Assembly (NCBI GenBank): GCA_025808875.1
Contig: CP075528.1
Location: forward strand, 4,586,473 to 4,650,472
Direction of reading: 5' to 3'
Origin: Enhydrobacter sp.
Lineage (GTDB): Bacteria; Pseudomonadota; Alphaproteobacteria; Reyranellales; Reyranellaceae
Length of the DNA: 64,000 nt
Part shown: positions 38,913 through 46,346 of the stretch, piece by piece
Numbering within the stretch: the stretch's first letter is position 1
Layout of the letters: every line of letters begins with the position of its first letter
Program-made: the position numbers and the translations under genes
Notes under the pieces: model-generated
What the model saw: the letters and a program-made list of their open reading frames with translations, nothing else
What the model was told of the DNA's origin: nothing
Databases searched by the model: none

Positions 38913-40858
38913 TCGGCCGGCTGGGCAACGGTCTTCGAACGGCGAGGCGCGCCGATCCTGAGGCGGCGATCGGAGAGCGAGACGAAGCCGCCGAGCGCGC
39001 AGAGCGCGGCGCCGATCCAGATCAGCGGCGCCAGCGGGTTGAGGTAGAGCCGCACCGTCCAGCCGTTGGCCGCATCGCCCTCGCCCAAGGCGGCGTAGAG
39101 GTCGCGCAGGATGTTGGTGTGGATCGAGGTCTCGGCGACCTGGCGTCGCTGGACGGTGAAGAGCCGGCGCTCGGGCGTGAGCACGGTGAAGGGCGCGCCG
39201 GCCCGGCTCACCGCCAAGGTGGCGCGCTCGGCGATGTAGTTGGGGCCCTGCAGCGGCTCGACCTTGTCGAGCGTCACGGCGTAGCCGGCGAAGTCGATGC
39301 GATCGCCCGGCTTCAGGGTGCCGATGAACTCGCTGTTCCAGGCCGAGGTGGCGACGGCGCCGAGCACGACCAGGCCGAGGCTGGCATGGGCCAGGGTCAT
39401 GCCCATGCTGGCGCGGGTCGGCAGGCGCCACCGGGTGCGCTGCAGGCGCTGGACGCATTCGAGCAGGCTGCCGGCGATCAGCCACACGCCGAAGCCGAAG
39501 GCCGTCGCGGCCAGCGCCGAGCGGCTGTCGACGACGACGTAGGCGACGACGGCGCCGACCACGGCGATGACGCAGGCGGCGCGCAGGCGCACCAGCGCCG
39601 GGCCGATCTCGGCGCGCTTCCAGCCGAGATAGGGGCCGACGCAGAGCGCGGCGAAGAGCGGCGCGCAGATCGGCACGAAGGTGGCGTTGAAAAAGGGCGG
39701 GCCGACCGAGACCTTGCTGCCGGTCACGAGGTCGAGGAACAGCGGATAGAGCGTGCCGAGCAGCACCGTGGCGGCGAGCGTGCAGAGCAGCAGGTTGTTG
39801 AGGATCAGCGCGCCCTCGCGGCTGACCGGCTGGTAGAGGCCGCCGGGCTGCAGCCGCGGCGCCTTCACGGCATAGAGCGCCAGGCCGCCGCCGGTGACGA
39901 CGACGAGGAACGCCAGGATATAGAGGCCGCGCGCCGGATCCTGGGCGAAGGCATGCACCGAGGTGAGCACGCCCGAGCGCACCAGGAAGGTGCCGAGCAG
40001 CGACAGCGAGAAGGCGAGGATGGCGAGCAGCACCGTCCAGCTCTTCAGCGCGTCGCGCTTCTCGACGACGATGGCGGAGTGCAGCAGCGCGGTGCCGGCG
40101 AGCCACGGCAGCAAGGAGGCGTTCTCCACCGGATCCCAGAACCAGAAGCCGCCCCAGCCGAGGATGTAGTAGGCCCACCACGAGCCGAGCGCGATGCCGA
40201 GGGTGAGGAAGCACCAGGCGGCGAGGGTCCACGGCCGCACCCAGCGCGCCCAGGCGGGATCGACCCGGCCCTCGAGCAGCGCGGCGATGGCGAAGGCGTA
40301 GGTGACGGAGAAGCCGACATAGCCGAGGTAGAGCATCGGCGGATGGAAGGCGAGGCCGGGATCCTGCAGCAGCGGATTGAGGCCGTTGCCGTCGGCCGGC
40401 ACCGGCGAGACGCGCTCGAAGGGGTTCGAGGTGAAGAGCAGGAAGGCGAGGAAGCCGATGCCGATCAGGGCCTGGATCGCCAGCACGCGGGCGCGCAGCG
40501 AGTCGGGCAGGTTGTCGCCGAAGAGGGCGACGGCGGCGCCGAAGACGGCGAGGATGAGCGCCCACAGGAGCATGCTGCCCTCGTGGTTCCCCCACACGCC
40601 GGAGATCTTGTAGAGCAGCGGCTTGGCGGTGTGCGAGTTGGCGACGACGTTGGCGACGGAGAAGTCGGACACGACGTAGGCCTGCGTCAGCGCGGCGAAG
40701 GCGAGCAGCACCAGCAGGGCCTGGGTCAGCGCCGCGGTGCGGCCGAGCGCCATCAGCCGGGGATCGCCCCGCGCCGCGCCGACCAGCGGCAAGGTGCCCT
40801 GCACCAGCGCGACGGCGAGCGCCAGGATCAGCGCGAAGTGGCCGAGCTCGACTACCAC
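38909..40858 (-). CDS. ccmF: Haem lyase subunit CcmF
   Basis: The 649-residue polytopic membrane protein has the WWD haem-handling motif GWGGFWFWDPVENASLLPWL and the upstream GVWGNHEGSMLLWALILAVF. Conserved periplasmic histidines are also present, as expected for CcmF. It attaches haem from holo-CcmE to apocytochrome c with CcmH and CcmI. The start is GTG 40858 (M-V-V-E-L-G-H), which matches the usual N-terminus. It lies 34 bases after ccmE. Confidence 0.93.
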   Translation of the reverse strand: MVVELGHFALILALAVALVQGTLPLVGAARGDPRLMALGRTAALTQALLVLLAFAALTQAYVVSDFSVANVVANSHTAKPLLYKISGVWGNHEGSMLLWALILAVFGAAVALFGDNLPDSLRARVLAIQALIGIGFLAFLLFTSNPFERVSPVPADGNGLNPLLQDPGLAFHPPMLYLGYVGFSVTYAFAIAALLEGRVDPAWARWVRPWTLAAWCFLTLGIALGSWWAYYILGWGGFWFWDPVENASLLPWLAGTALLHSAIVVEKRDALKSWTVLLAILAFSLSLLGTFLVRSGVLTSVHAFAQDPARGLYILAFLVVVTGGGLALYAVKAPRLQPGGLYQPVSREGALILNNLLLCTLAATVLLGTLYPLFLDLVTGSKVSVGPPFFNATFVPICAPLFAALCVGPYLGWKRAEIGPALVRLRAACVIAVVGAVVAYVVVDSRSALAATAFGFGVWLIAGSLLECVQRLQRTRWRLPTRASMGMTLAHASLGLVVLGAVATSAWNSEFIGTLKPGDRIDFAGYAVTLDKVEPLQGPNYIAERATLAVSRAGAPFTVLTPERRLFTVQRRQVAETSIHTNILRDLYAALGEGDAANGWTVRLYLNPLAPLIWIGAALCALGGFVSLSDRRLRIGAPRRSKTVAQPAE

Positions 40859-40892
40859 GGCACTGCCCGCAAGGCGCCGCGCAGCGAAGCGC

Positions 40893-41330
40893 TCACTTGC
40901 GCCCGTCCTTCCATTGCCCCGATTCCTTGAGCGCCTTCGCGACCTCCGGCGGCATGTAGTTCTCGTCGTGCTTGGCCAGGATCTCGCGCGCCTGGAAGAC
41001 GCCGTCGGCGCCGAGTGTGCCCTCGGCGATCACGCCCTGGCCCTCGCGGAACAGATCGGGCAGCAGGCCGCGATAGACGACCTCGATCGACTTGTGCGTG
41101 TCGGTGACGGCGAAGCGCACCTCGACGCCCTGCTTGCGCACGCTGCCGCCCTCGACCAGGCCGCCCAGCCGGAAGCGGCGGTCGGGCGCGGGCGGCTTGT
41201 CGGCGATCTGGGTCGGCGAATGGAAGAAGACGATGTTGTCGTCGAGCGCGGTCAGCACCAGCGCCGCGGCGACGCCCAGCACCGACAGCGAGCCGACCAG
41301 CAGCCACAGCCGCTTGTGCTTGGGCTTCAT
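40893..41330 (-). CDS. ccmE: Cytochrome c maturation haem chaperone CcmE
   Basis: This 145-residue haem chaperone has an N-terminal anchor (RLWLLVGSLSVLGVAAALVL), an OB-fold (RFRLGGLVEGGSVRKQGVEV, FAVTDTHKSIEVVYRGLLPD), and the haem-binding AKHDENYMPPE with the covalent-attachment His and nearby Tyr. Its start overlaps ccmD by four bases. Confidence 0.94.
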   Translation of the reverse strand: MKPKHKRLWLLVGSLSVLGVAAALVLTALDDNIVFFHSPTQIADKPPAPDRRFRLGGLVEGGSVRKQGVEVRFAVTDTHKSIEVVYRGLLPDLFREGQGVIAEGTLGADGVFQAREILAKHDENYMPPEVAKALKESGQWKDGRK

Positions 41331-41464
41331 GGCGTCCTCTCGACGCCGCGCGCCTCGAGCGCGCGGCGCACCTTGCGGCGGGCGAGCAGGCTCAGGGCGA
41401 GCAGGCCGCCGAGGCCCAGCGCGGCCACGGCGTAGGAACTCCAGATGAAGACGGCATGGCTCAT
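41327..41464 (-). CDS. ccmD: Haem exporter protein CcmD
   Basis: This 45-residue small membrane protein begins MSHAVFIWSSYAVAALGLGG and ends with a basic tail RRKVRRALEARGVER. This is the CcmD pattern: a short start with a Tyr/Ala-rich span and an Arg-rich cytoplasmic tail. It helps release holo-CcmE from the CcmABC complex. It is coupled to ccmE (ATGA). Confidence 0.88.
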   Translation of the reverse strand: MSHAVFIWSSYAVAALGLGGLLALSLLARRKVRRALEARGVERTP

Positions 41465-41519
41465 GGGGGTGGGCTTAGCCCATGACGCCGGGCGGGAGAA
41501 GGAGCTGGATCAATCCCTG

Positions 41520-41542
41520 CCCTGCGCGGAGTCCGCGCAGGG
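41520..41542. other. Perfect 10-bp hairpin between ccmC and ccmD
   Basis: CCCTGCGCGG and CCGCGCAGGG flank a 3-base centre in the 133-base gap between ccmC and ccmD. No U-tract follows on the minus strand, so it is not a classical terminator. It may stabilise the upstream ccmABC mRNA or tune expression of ccmDE. Confidence 0.45.
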
Positions 41543-41597
41543 GCGGTGCCATCGGCGTTTCCTGCCTTGTCTTTTCTGCGCTGGTCGTTTGGCACGG

Positions 41598-42332
41598 CTA
41601 GGCGCCTTCGTCGCCGAGCCGCTCCAAACGCCGCCGGTCGATCTCGGTCTCGGTGCGCAGCATCACCAGGAGCACGTAGAGAAGCGTCAGCGCGCCGGCC
41701 ATCCAGAGCAGCGGCGTCAGGATGGCGGGATGGATGGCCGGGCCGGAGAGCTTCAGCACCGAGGCCGGCTGGTGCAGCGTGTTCCACCAATCGACCGAGA
41801 ACTTGATGATCGGCAGGTTGACGACGCCGACCAGGCCGAGGATGGCGGCGGCGCGGTCGCCGCGCTCGGGATCGTCGTAGGCGCGGCTGAGCGCGATGTG
41901 GCCGAGATAGAGGAAGAAGAGCAGCAGCATCGAGGTGAGCCGCGCATCCCACACCCAGTAGGTGCCCCACATCGGCCGGCCCCACAGCGCGCCGGTGAGC
42001 AGGCAGATGGCGCAGAAGGTGGCGCCGACCGGCGCGGCGGCGCGCGCGACCAGCGCCGCCAGCGGATGGCGCCACACCAGCAGCGAGGCGCCGAGCGCGG
42101 CGAGCAGCGCATAGCCCGCCATGGCGATCCAGGCCGCGGGCACGTGCACGAACATGATGCGCACCGTCTCGCCCTGCTGATAGTCGGGCGGCGACACGAC
42201 CAGCGCGAGCCAGAGCCCGACGCCGAGCGCCAGCGCCGTGGCGAGCGCCAGGCCCGGCAGCACGCGCCGGCCGAAGCGCCGGAAACGCGCGGGATTGGCG
42301 AGGAAATGCAAGGAGGCCATGCCCGTCCCCAT
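41598..42332 (-). CDS. ccmC: Haem exporter protein CcmC
   Basis: This protein of about 244 residues has six membrane helices and the tryptophan-rich WWD-type motif GALWGRPMWGTYWVWDARLT. Conserved histidines occur in RIMFVHVPAAW and YLGHIALSRA. It delivers haem to CcmE. ATG 42332 is five bases after the ccmB stop. ATG 42320 (starting MASLHFLANPARF) is an alternative. Confidence 0.93.
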   Translation of the reverse strand: MGTGMASLHFLANPARFRRFGRRVLPGLALATALALGVGLWLALVVSPPDYQQGETVRIMFVHVPAAWIAMAGYALLAALGASLLVWRHPLAALVARAAAPVGATFCAICLLTGALWGRPMWGTYWVWDARLTSMLLLFFLYLGHIALSRAYDDPERGDRAAAILGLVGVVNLPIIKFSVDWWNTLHQPASVLKLSGPAIHPAILTPLLWMAGALTLLYVLLVMLRTETEIDRRRLERLGDEGA

Positions 42333-42337
42333 TCTCG

Positions 42338-43003
42338 TCACTCGCCGGCCTGCCGCAAGGCGGCGGCCATCGCCCAGGGCGTGGTGGCGAGCGCCACCAG
42401 CGCCAGCGCTCCCAGGATCGCGAGATGCACCAGGAAGCCGTCGCCGGTCGCCGCCGCCTCGATGGCGCCGGCGCCGAAGATCAAGGTCGGGACGCAGAGC
42501 GGCAGCGCCAGCAACGCCAGCAGGGCGCCCGATTTTCGTGCCCCCAGGGTGAGCGCGGCGGCCAGCCCGCCGATCAGCGACAGGGTCGGCGTGCCGACCA
42601 GCAGGGTCGCGGCGACGGCAGCCAGACTCTCCGGCGCCAGCCCGAAGGCGACGCCCAGCAGCGGCGCCAGAAGCGCGAGCGGCAGGCCGGTCACGATCCA
42701 GTGAGCGAGGCACTTGGCGAGCACGGCGAGCTCGAGCGGCCACGGCGCCAGCAGCAGGAGATCGAGCGCGCCGTCCTCGTGGTCCGAGGCGAACAGCCGC
42801 TCGAGCGACAGCAGGGCGGCGAACAGGGCGGCGCACCACAGCACGCCCGCGGCGATGCGCTGCAGCAGGTTGGTTTCCGGCCCGATGCCGAGCGGGAACA
42901 GCGTCGTCGCCACGACGAAGAAGGCGAGCACGACCGCGACGTCGCCCGGCCGGCGCAGCACCAGCCTGAGATCGCGCGCCAGCAGCGCGGCGAAGCCGGT
43001 CAT
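42338..43003 (-). CDS. ccmB: Haem exporter permease CcmB
   Basis: This 221-residue protein has six hydrophobic segments. CcmB features are LARDLRLVLRRPGDVAVVLA, LFPLGIGPETNLLQRIAAGV, LASDHEDGALDLLLLAP-like residues and LTLGARKSGALLALLALPL. It forms the permease of the CcmAB ABC complex needed for holo-CcmE release. Its start overlaps the ccmA stop by four bases. Confidence 0.92.
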   Translation of the reverse strand: MTGFAALLARDLRLVLRRPGDVAVVLAFFVVATTLFPLGIGPETNLLQRIAAGVLWCAALFAALLSLERLFASDHEDGALDLLLLAPWPLELAVLAKCLAHWIVTGLPLALLAPLLGVAFGLAPESLAAVAATLLVGTPTLSLIGGLAAALTLGARKSGALLALLALPLCVPTLIFGAGAIEAAATGDGFLVHLAILGALALVALATTPWAMAAALRQAGE

Positions 43004-43644
43004 CTCTTCTCTTCCGCCTCTCCCTTGCCGGGGGGAGAGGAATCGAGGGACAGCGTACGCGCGCCGGGCAGCGGCGCATGGGTGGCGGCAATGGCGATTC
43101 CGCCCGAAGCGAGATGGGCGGCAAGCGCGCGCTGCAGCGCCATCTGCGCCGGCGCATCGAGCGCGTTCAGAGGCTCGTCGAGCAACCAGAACGGTGCAGC
43201 GGCGGCGACGACGCGGGCGAGGGCGGCGCGGCGGCGCTGCCCGGCCGAGAGGGTGCGCGCCGGCCGGGTCGCCTGCGGCGCGAGATCGAAAGCCGCGAGG
43301 GCGGCGTCGATCGGATCCGTCGCGCCACGCAAGCGCTGGGCGAGGACGAGATTCTCGGCCACCGTCAGATCGCCCTTCAGCCCGTCGAGATGGCCGAGCC
43401 AGGCGATGCGGGCGCGCCAGGCCTCGCGGTCGGTTCCGGCGTCGAGGCCGGCCCAGCGCAGCCCGCCCCGCTCGGCCGGCGTCAGCAGCGCGAGCGCGCG
43501 CAGCAAGGTGGTCTTGCCGCTGCCGTTGCGGCCGGTCAGCGCCAGCAATTCGCCGGCGGCCAGGGAAAACGACAGGGCGTCGAACACCCGTCGTCCGCCG
43601 CGACGGCAGGCAAGATCCGTCACTTCGAGGAGGGCGGCGGCCAT
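43000..43644 (-). CDS. ccmA: Haem exporter ATP-binding protein CcmA
   Basis: The 214-residue ABC ATPase has Walker A LTGRNGSGKTTLLRALAL, the signature region LSAGQRRRAALARVV and Walker B FWLLDEPLNALD, with a His switch in IAATHAPL. The ARTLSAGQ variant is typical for CcmA. First gene of ccmABCDEFGHI. A terminator-like structure lies just upstream, so the operon promoter must sit within or overlap that structure, or expression comes from read-through. Confidence 0.93.
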   Translation of the reverse strand: MAAALLEVTDLACRRGGRRVFDALSFSLAAGELLALTGRNGSGKTTLLRALALLTPAERGGLRWAGLDAGTDREAWRARIAWLGHLDGLKGDLTVAENLVLAQRLRGATDPIDAALAAFDLAPQATRPARTLSAGQRRRAALARVVAAAAPFWLLDEPLNALDAPAQMALQRALAAHLASGGIAIAATHAPLPGARTLSLDSSPPGKGEAEEKR

Positions 43645-43669
43645 GTCCGGGGCTGCTTAGCACGCCGGC

Positions 43670-43775
43670 AAAGAAAAAGGCCGTCCTGTCGGGGGAGAGT
43701 GACAGGACGGCCCAAGCGCCTCCGAGGAGGCTGAACGTGGCTTTGGGGGGACCACGTTCGGGGGAGATACAAGAC
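43670..43775 (-). ncRNA. Candidate small RNA with three hairpins and a terminator
   Basis: On the minus strand three successive stem-loops are visible: AACGTGG/CCACGTT (43734-43758, loop with UCCCCCC), GCCTCC/GGAGGC (43718-43731) and a 12-bp GGCCGTCCTGTC/GACAGGACGGCC stem (43679-43712, loop ACUCUCCCCC). The last is followed by TTTTTCTTT. C-rich loops that could pair with ribosome-binding sites plus a U-tract terminator resemble alphaproteobacterial trans-acting sRNAs. It could instead be only the terminator of the upstream ABC operon. The 5' end is not defined. Confidence 0.45.
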
Positions 43776-43815
43776 GAAGATGGAAACCCCGGATGGCCGT
43801 CGCTAGACGCAAATG

Positions 43816-43871
43816 GGGCAAAACCAAGGTTTTTCATGCGCGTAAGAGCCTGAAAAACCTTGGTTTTGCCC
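43816..43871. repeat. Perfect 21-bp inverted repeat
   Basis: The left arm (43816-43836, starting GGGCAAAACCAAGG) and the right arm (43851-43871, ending CTTGGTTTTGCCC) are exact reverse complements around a 14-base loop. It is followed by a GC-rich module shared with 36439-36462. It lies in the 320-base gap between ccmA and the ABC permease gene. No gene is seen in it. Confidence 0.75.
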
Positions 43872-43954
43872 GGCGGCAGCGCCTGCAGGAGCGCAGCGAC
43901 GACGGCGCGGGCTCCGGCGCTTCGCTCCAGCGCCTGCCGCCCGCCCGATGCTTC

Positions 43955-43980
43955 GACCCTTACGCTTATGCGTAAGGGTC
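43955..43980. terminator. Hairpin overlapping the stop codon of the downstream ABC permease
   Basis: GACCCTTACGC and GCGTAAGGGTC form a perfect 11-bp stem around TTAT. It includes the last codons and stop of the permease gene ending at 43966. There is no long U-tract, so it is more likely an mRNA 3'-end stabiliser or weak terminator for that operon. Confidence 0.4.
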
Positions 43981-45165
43981 TGCAGCATCGCGCATGCCGT
44001 CGCCCAAGAACTGGTAAGCGAGGATCACCAGGATCACCGGCACGACCGGCAGCATCAGCCACCAGTTCACCGCCACGACATTAATGTCGGTCGCCTCGTT
44101 GAGCAGCACACCCCACGAGGTGATGGGCGGGCGCAGGCCGAGGCCGAGGAAGGAGAGCGCGGTCTCGGCCAGGATCATCGACGGGATGGAGAGCGTCGCC
44201 GAGGCGATGAGATGGCTCATGAAGCCGGGCAGCAGATGGCGGCCGATGATGCGGCCGGGCTTGGCGCCCATCATCTGGGCGGCGAGGGCGTAGTCCTCCT
44301 CGCGCAGCGACAGCAGCTTGGAGCGTACGGCGCGGCCGAGCCCCGGCCAGTCGAGCAGCGCGAGGATCAGCGTGATGCCGAAATAGATGAGCAGCGGCGA
44401 CCAGGTCACCGGCAGCGCGGCGGAGAGCGCCAGCCACAGCGGCAGGTGCGGGAAGCTCTTGATGATCTCGGTGAGGCGCTGGACGACATTGTCGACCCAG
44501 CCGCCGTAGTAACCCGCGAGCCCGCCCAGGATGAGGGCGAGGGCAAAGCTCAGCACGATGCCGATGATGCCGATGGTGAGCGAGATGCGCGCGGCATAGA
44601 CGACGCGGCTGAACATGTCGCGCCCCAACCGGTCGGTGCCGGCGAGGAACAAGGTGCCGCCCTCGGCCGGGCAGACGAAATGGAAGCTGCCCTCCACCAG
44701 GCCCCAGAAAAGATAGCTCTCGCCGCTGCAGAAGAAGCGCAGCTTCTGAGGGCGGGTGGTGTCCTCCGTGTAGACGCGCTGCAGCGTGTCGGGATCGCGC
44801 TGCATCTTGAAGGCATAGACGAAGGGGCCGAGGAACTGGCCCTCATGGATGACGTGCACCTTCTGCGGCGGCGCGAAGATGTGGCCGGCATGGCGCTTGT
44901 GCAGGTCGTAGGGTGCGATCCACTCGCTGACCAGGGTCGAGAGATACATCAGCGCCAGGAAGACCGCCGCGACGACGGCCGGCCGGTGGCGGCGGAAGCG
45001 CCACCACATCAGCTTCCACTGGCCGGCCATGTAGTAGCGTTCCTGCTCCGGCGTCAGCGTCTCGGAGACGTAGGGATCCCACGGCGCGGGATTGACGTAG
45101 TGCGGCGAGCGCTCGCGCCGGGCGGGCGGGTTGTCGGGCGTGGTGCCGGGCGTGGTGTCGGTCAT
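43966..45165 (-). CDS. Peptide/nickel-type ABC transporter permease (DppC/YejE-like)
   Basis: This 399-residue permease has an unusually long soluble segment between TM1 (VVAAVFLALMYLSTLVSEWI) and the rest, as in YejE-type permeases. LAGTDRLGRDMFSRVVYAAR and the EAA loop EDYALAAQMMGAKPGRIIGR mark the binding-protein-dependent permease family. The operon partner permease lies 7 bases upstream. Oligopeptide or microcin-C-type import is plausible. The substrate-binding protein is not in the window. Confidence 0.9.
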   Translation of the reverse strand: MTDTTPGTTPDNPPARRERSPHYVNPAPWDPYVSETLTPEQERYYMAGQWKLMWWRFRRHRPAVVAAVFLALMYLSTLVSEWIAPYDLHKRHAGHIFAPPQKVHVIHEGQFLGPFVYAFKMQRDPDTLQRVYTEDTTRPQKLRFFCSGESYLFWGLVEGSFHFVCPAEGGTLFLAGTDRLGRDMFSRVVYAARISLTIGIIGIVLSFALALILGGLAGYYGGWVDNVVQRLTEIIKSFPHLPLWLALSAALPVTWSPLLIYFGITLILALLDWPGLGRAVRSKLLSLREEDYALAAQMMGAKPGRIIGRHLLPGFMSHLIASATLSIPSMILAETALSFLGLGLRPPITSWGVLLNEATDINVVAVNWWLMLPVVPVILVILAYQFLGDGMRDAADPYA

Positions 45166-45172
45166 GGCGCCC

Positions 45173-46171
45173 TCACTTCTCCGCCGCCGCGCCGAAGCGG
45201 ATGCGCGGATCGAGCGCGGCGAGCGCGAGATCCGAGATCAGCATGCCGATCACGGTCAGCGCCGCGACGAACATCAGGAAGGTGGCGGCGAGATTGACGT
45301 CCTGCGTCTTGAGCGCGCCCAGCAGCATCGGCCCCGTCGTCGGCAGCGACAGCACGACCGAGACGATCACCGAGCCCGAGATGACGTCGGGCAGCAGGCC
45401 GCCGATGTCGGCGATGAACGGGTTGATGGCGTGGCGCAGCGGATACTTCACCAGCAGGCGGAGCGGCGGCAGGCCCTTGGCGCGGCCGGTGACGACGTAC
45501 TGCTTCTGCAACTCGTCGAGCAGGTTAGCGCGCAGACGCCGGATCATGCCGGCGGTGCCGGCGGTGCCGATGACGATCACCGGGATGACCAGGTGCTGGG
45601 CGACCGAGACGAACTTGTCCCAGCTCATCGGCTTGTCGATGTACTCCGGGTCCATCAGGCCGCCGATCGAGATGCCGAAATAGACCTTGCCGACATAGAG
45701 CAGGACGAGGGCGAGCAGGAAATTCGGCACCGCGAGCCCGATGAAGCCGATGAAGGACGCGACGTAGTCGCCGAGCTTGTACTGGTGGGTCGCGGCATAG
45801 ACGCCGATCACGAACGACACGATCCAGATGAAGGCGATGGTGCTGGTCTCCATCACGATGGTGAGCAGCAGGCGCTCGCCGATCAGGTCGGAGACGGGAA
45901 CGGTGTCCTGGCAGCTCAGGCCGAAATCCCAGCGGAAGATCCCGGTCGCCCATTCGAAGTAGCGGACGAGCATCGGCTGATCGAGACCGTACATCGAGCG
46001 CAACTCGTCGGCCCGCCGCAAGGCATCCGGGTCGCCGCGCGCCAGCAACTCGTCGACCTGCGAGGTGACGCAGTCGCCCGGCGGCAGGTCGATGATGACA
46101 TAGACGAGCAGGCTGATCACGAACAGCGTCGGGATCATCAGCAGGATTCGACGGGCGACGAAGTGGAGCAT
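45173..46171 (-). CDS. Peptide-type ABC transporter permease (DppB/YejB-like)
   Basis: The 332-residue protein starts MLHFVARRILLMIPTLFVIS, typical of DppB-type permeases. It has a long periplasmic loop and then the EAA motif QYVVTGRAKGLPPLRLLVKY. A second set of helices ends near LISDLALAALDPRIRFG. It works with the adjacent permease and the fused ATPase. It is separated from the ATPase gene by 175 bases holding a palindromic repeat. Confidence 0.9.
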   Translation of the reverse strand: MLHFVARRILLMIPTLFVISLLVYVIIDLPPGDCVTSQVDELLARGDPDALRRADELRSMYGLDQPMLVRYFEWATGIFRWDFGLSCQDTVPVSDLIGERLLLTIVMETSTIAFIWIVSFVIGVYAATHQYKLGDYVASFIGFIGLAVPNFLLALVLLYVGKVYFGISIGGLMDPEYIDKPMSWDKFVSVAQHLVIPVIVIGTAGTAGMIRRLRANLLDELQKQYVVTGRAKGLPPLRLLVKYPLRHAINPFIADIGGLLPDVISGSVIVSVVLSLPTTGPMLLGALKTQDVNLAATFLMFVAALTVIGMLISDLALAALDPRIRFGAAAEK

Positions 46172-46187
46172 CTTCAGTTCCGGAAGA

Positions 46188-46294
46188 CCTCATCCTGAGG
46201 AGCCGCGCGCAGCGCGGCGTCTCGAAGGATGGGCCACAGTCTTGATGTATTCCACCCTTCGAGACGCGGCCTACGGCCGCTCCTCAGGGTGAGG
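46188..46294. repeat. Palindromic intergenic repeat (CCTCATCCTGAGGAGC family)
   Basis: CCTCATCCTGAGGAGC...GCGTCTCGAAGGATG on the left is mirrored by CACCCTTCGAGACGC...GCTCCTCAGGGTGAGG on the right, around a short AT-richer centre. It is a common dispersed element in Rhizobiales-type genomes, different in sequence from the ccmH repeats. It sits between the ABC ATPase and permease genes. Confidence 0.75.
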
Positions 46295-46346
46295 CGGTAC
46301 GTGAAACGAGCGCTCTGCTTTTTCCTTCTCCTCTCGCCCGCCATCC

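Noticed and set aside
39119..40930. 600-residue plus-strand open frame opposite ccmF
   Set aside because: Low-complexity shadow of ccmF. No start signal and no domain.
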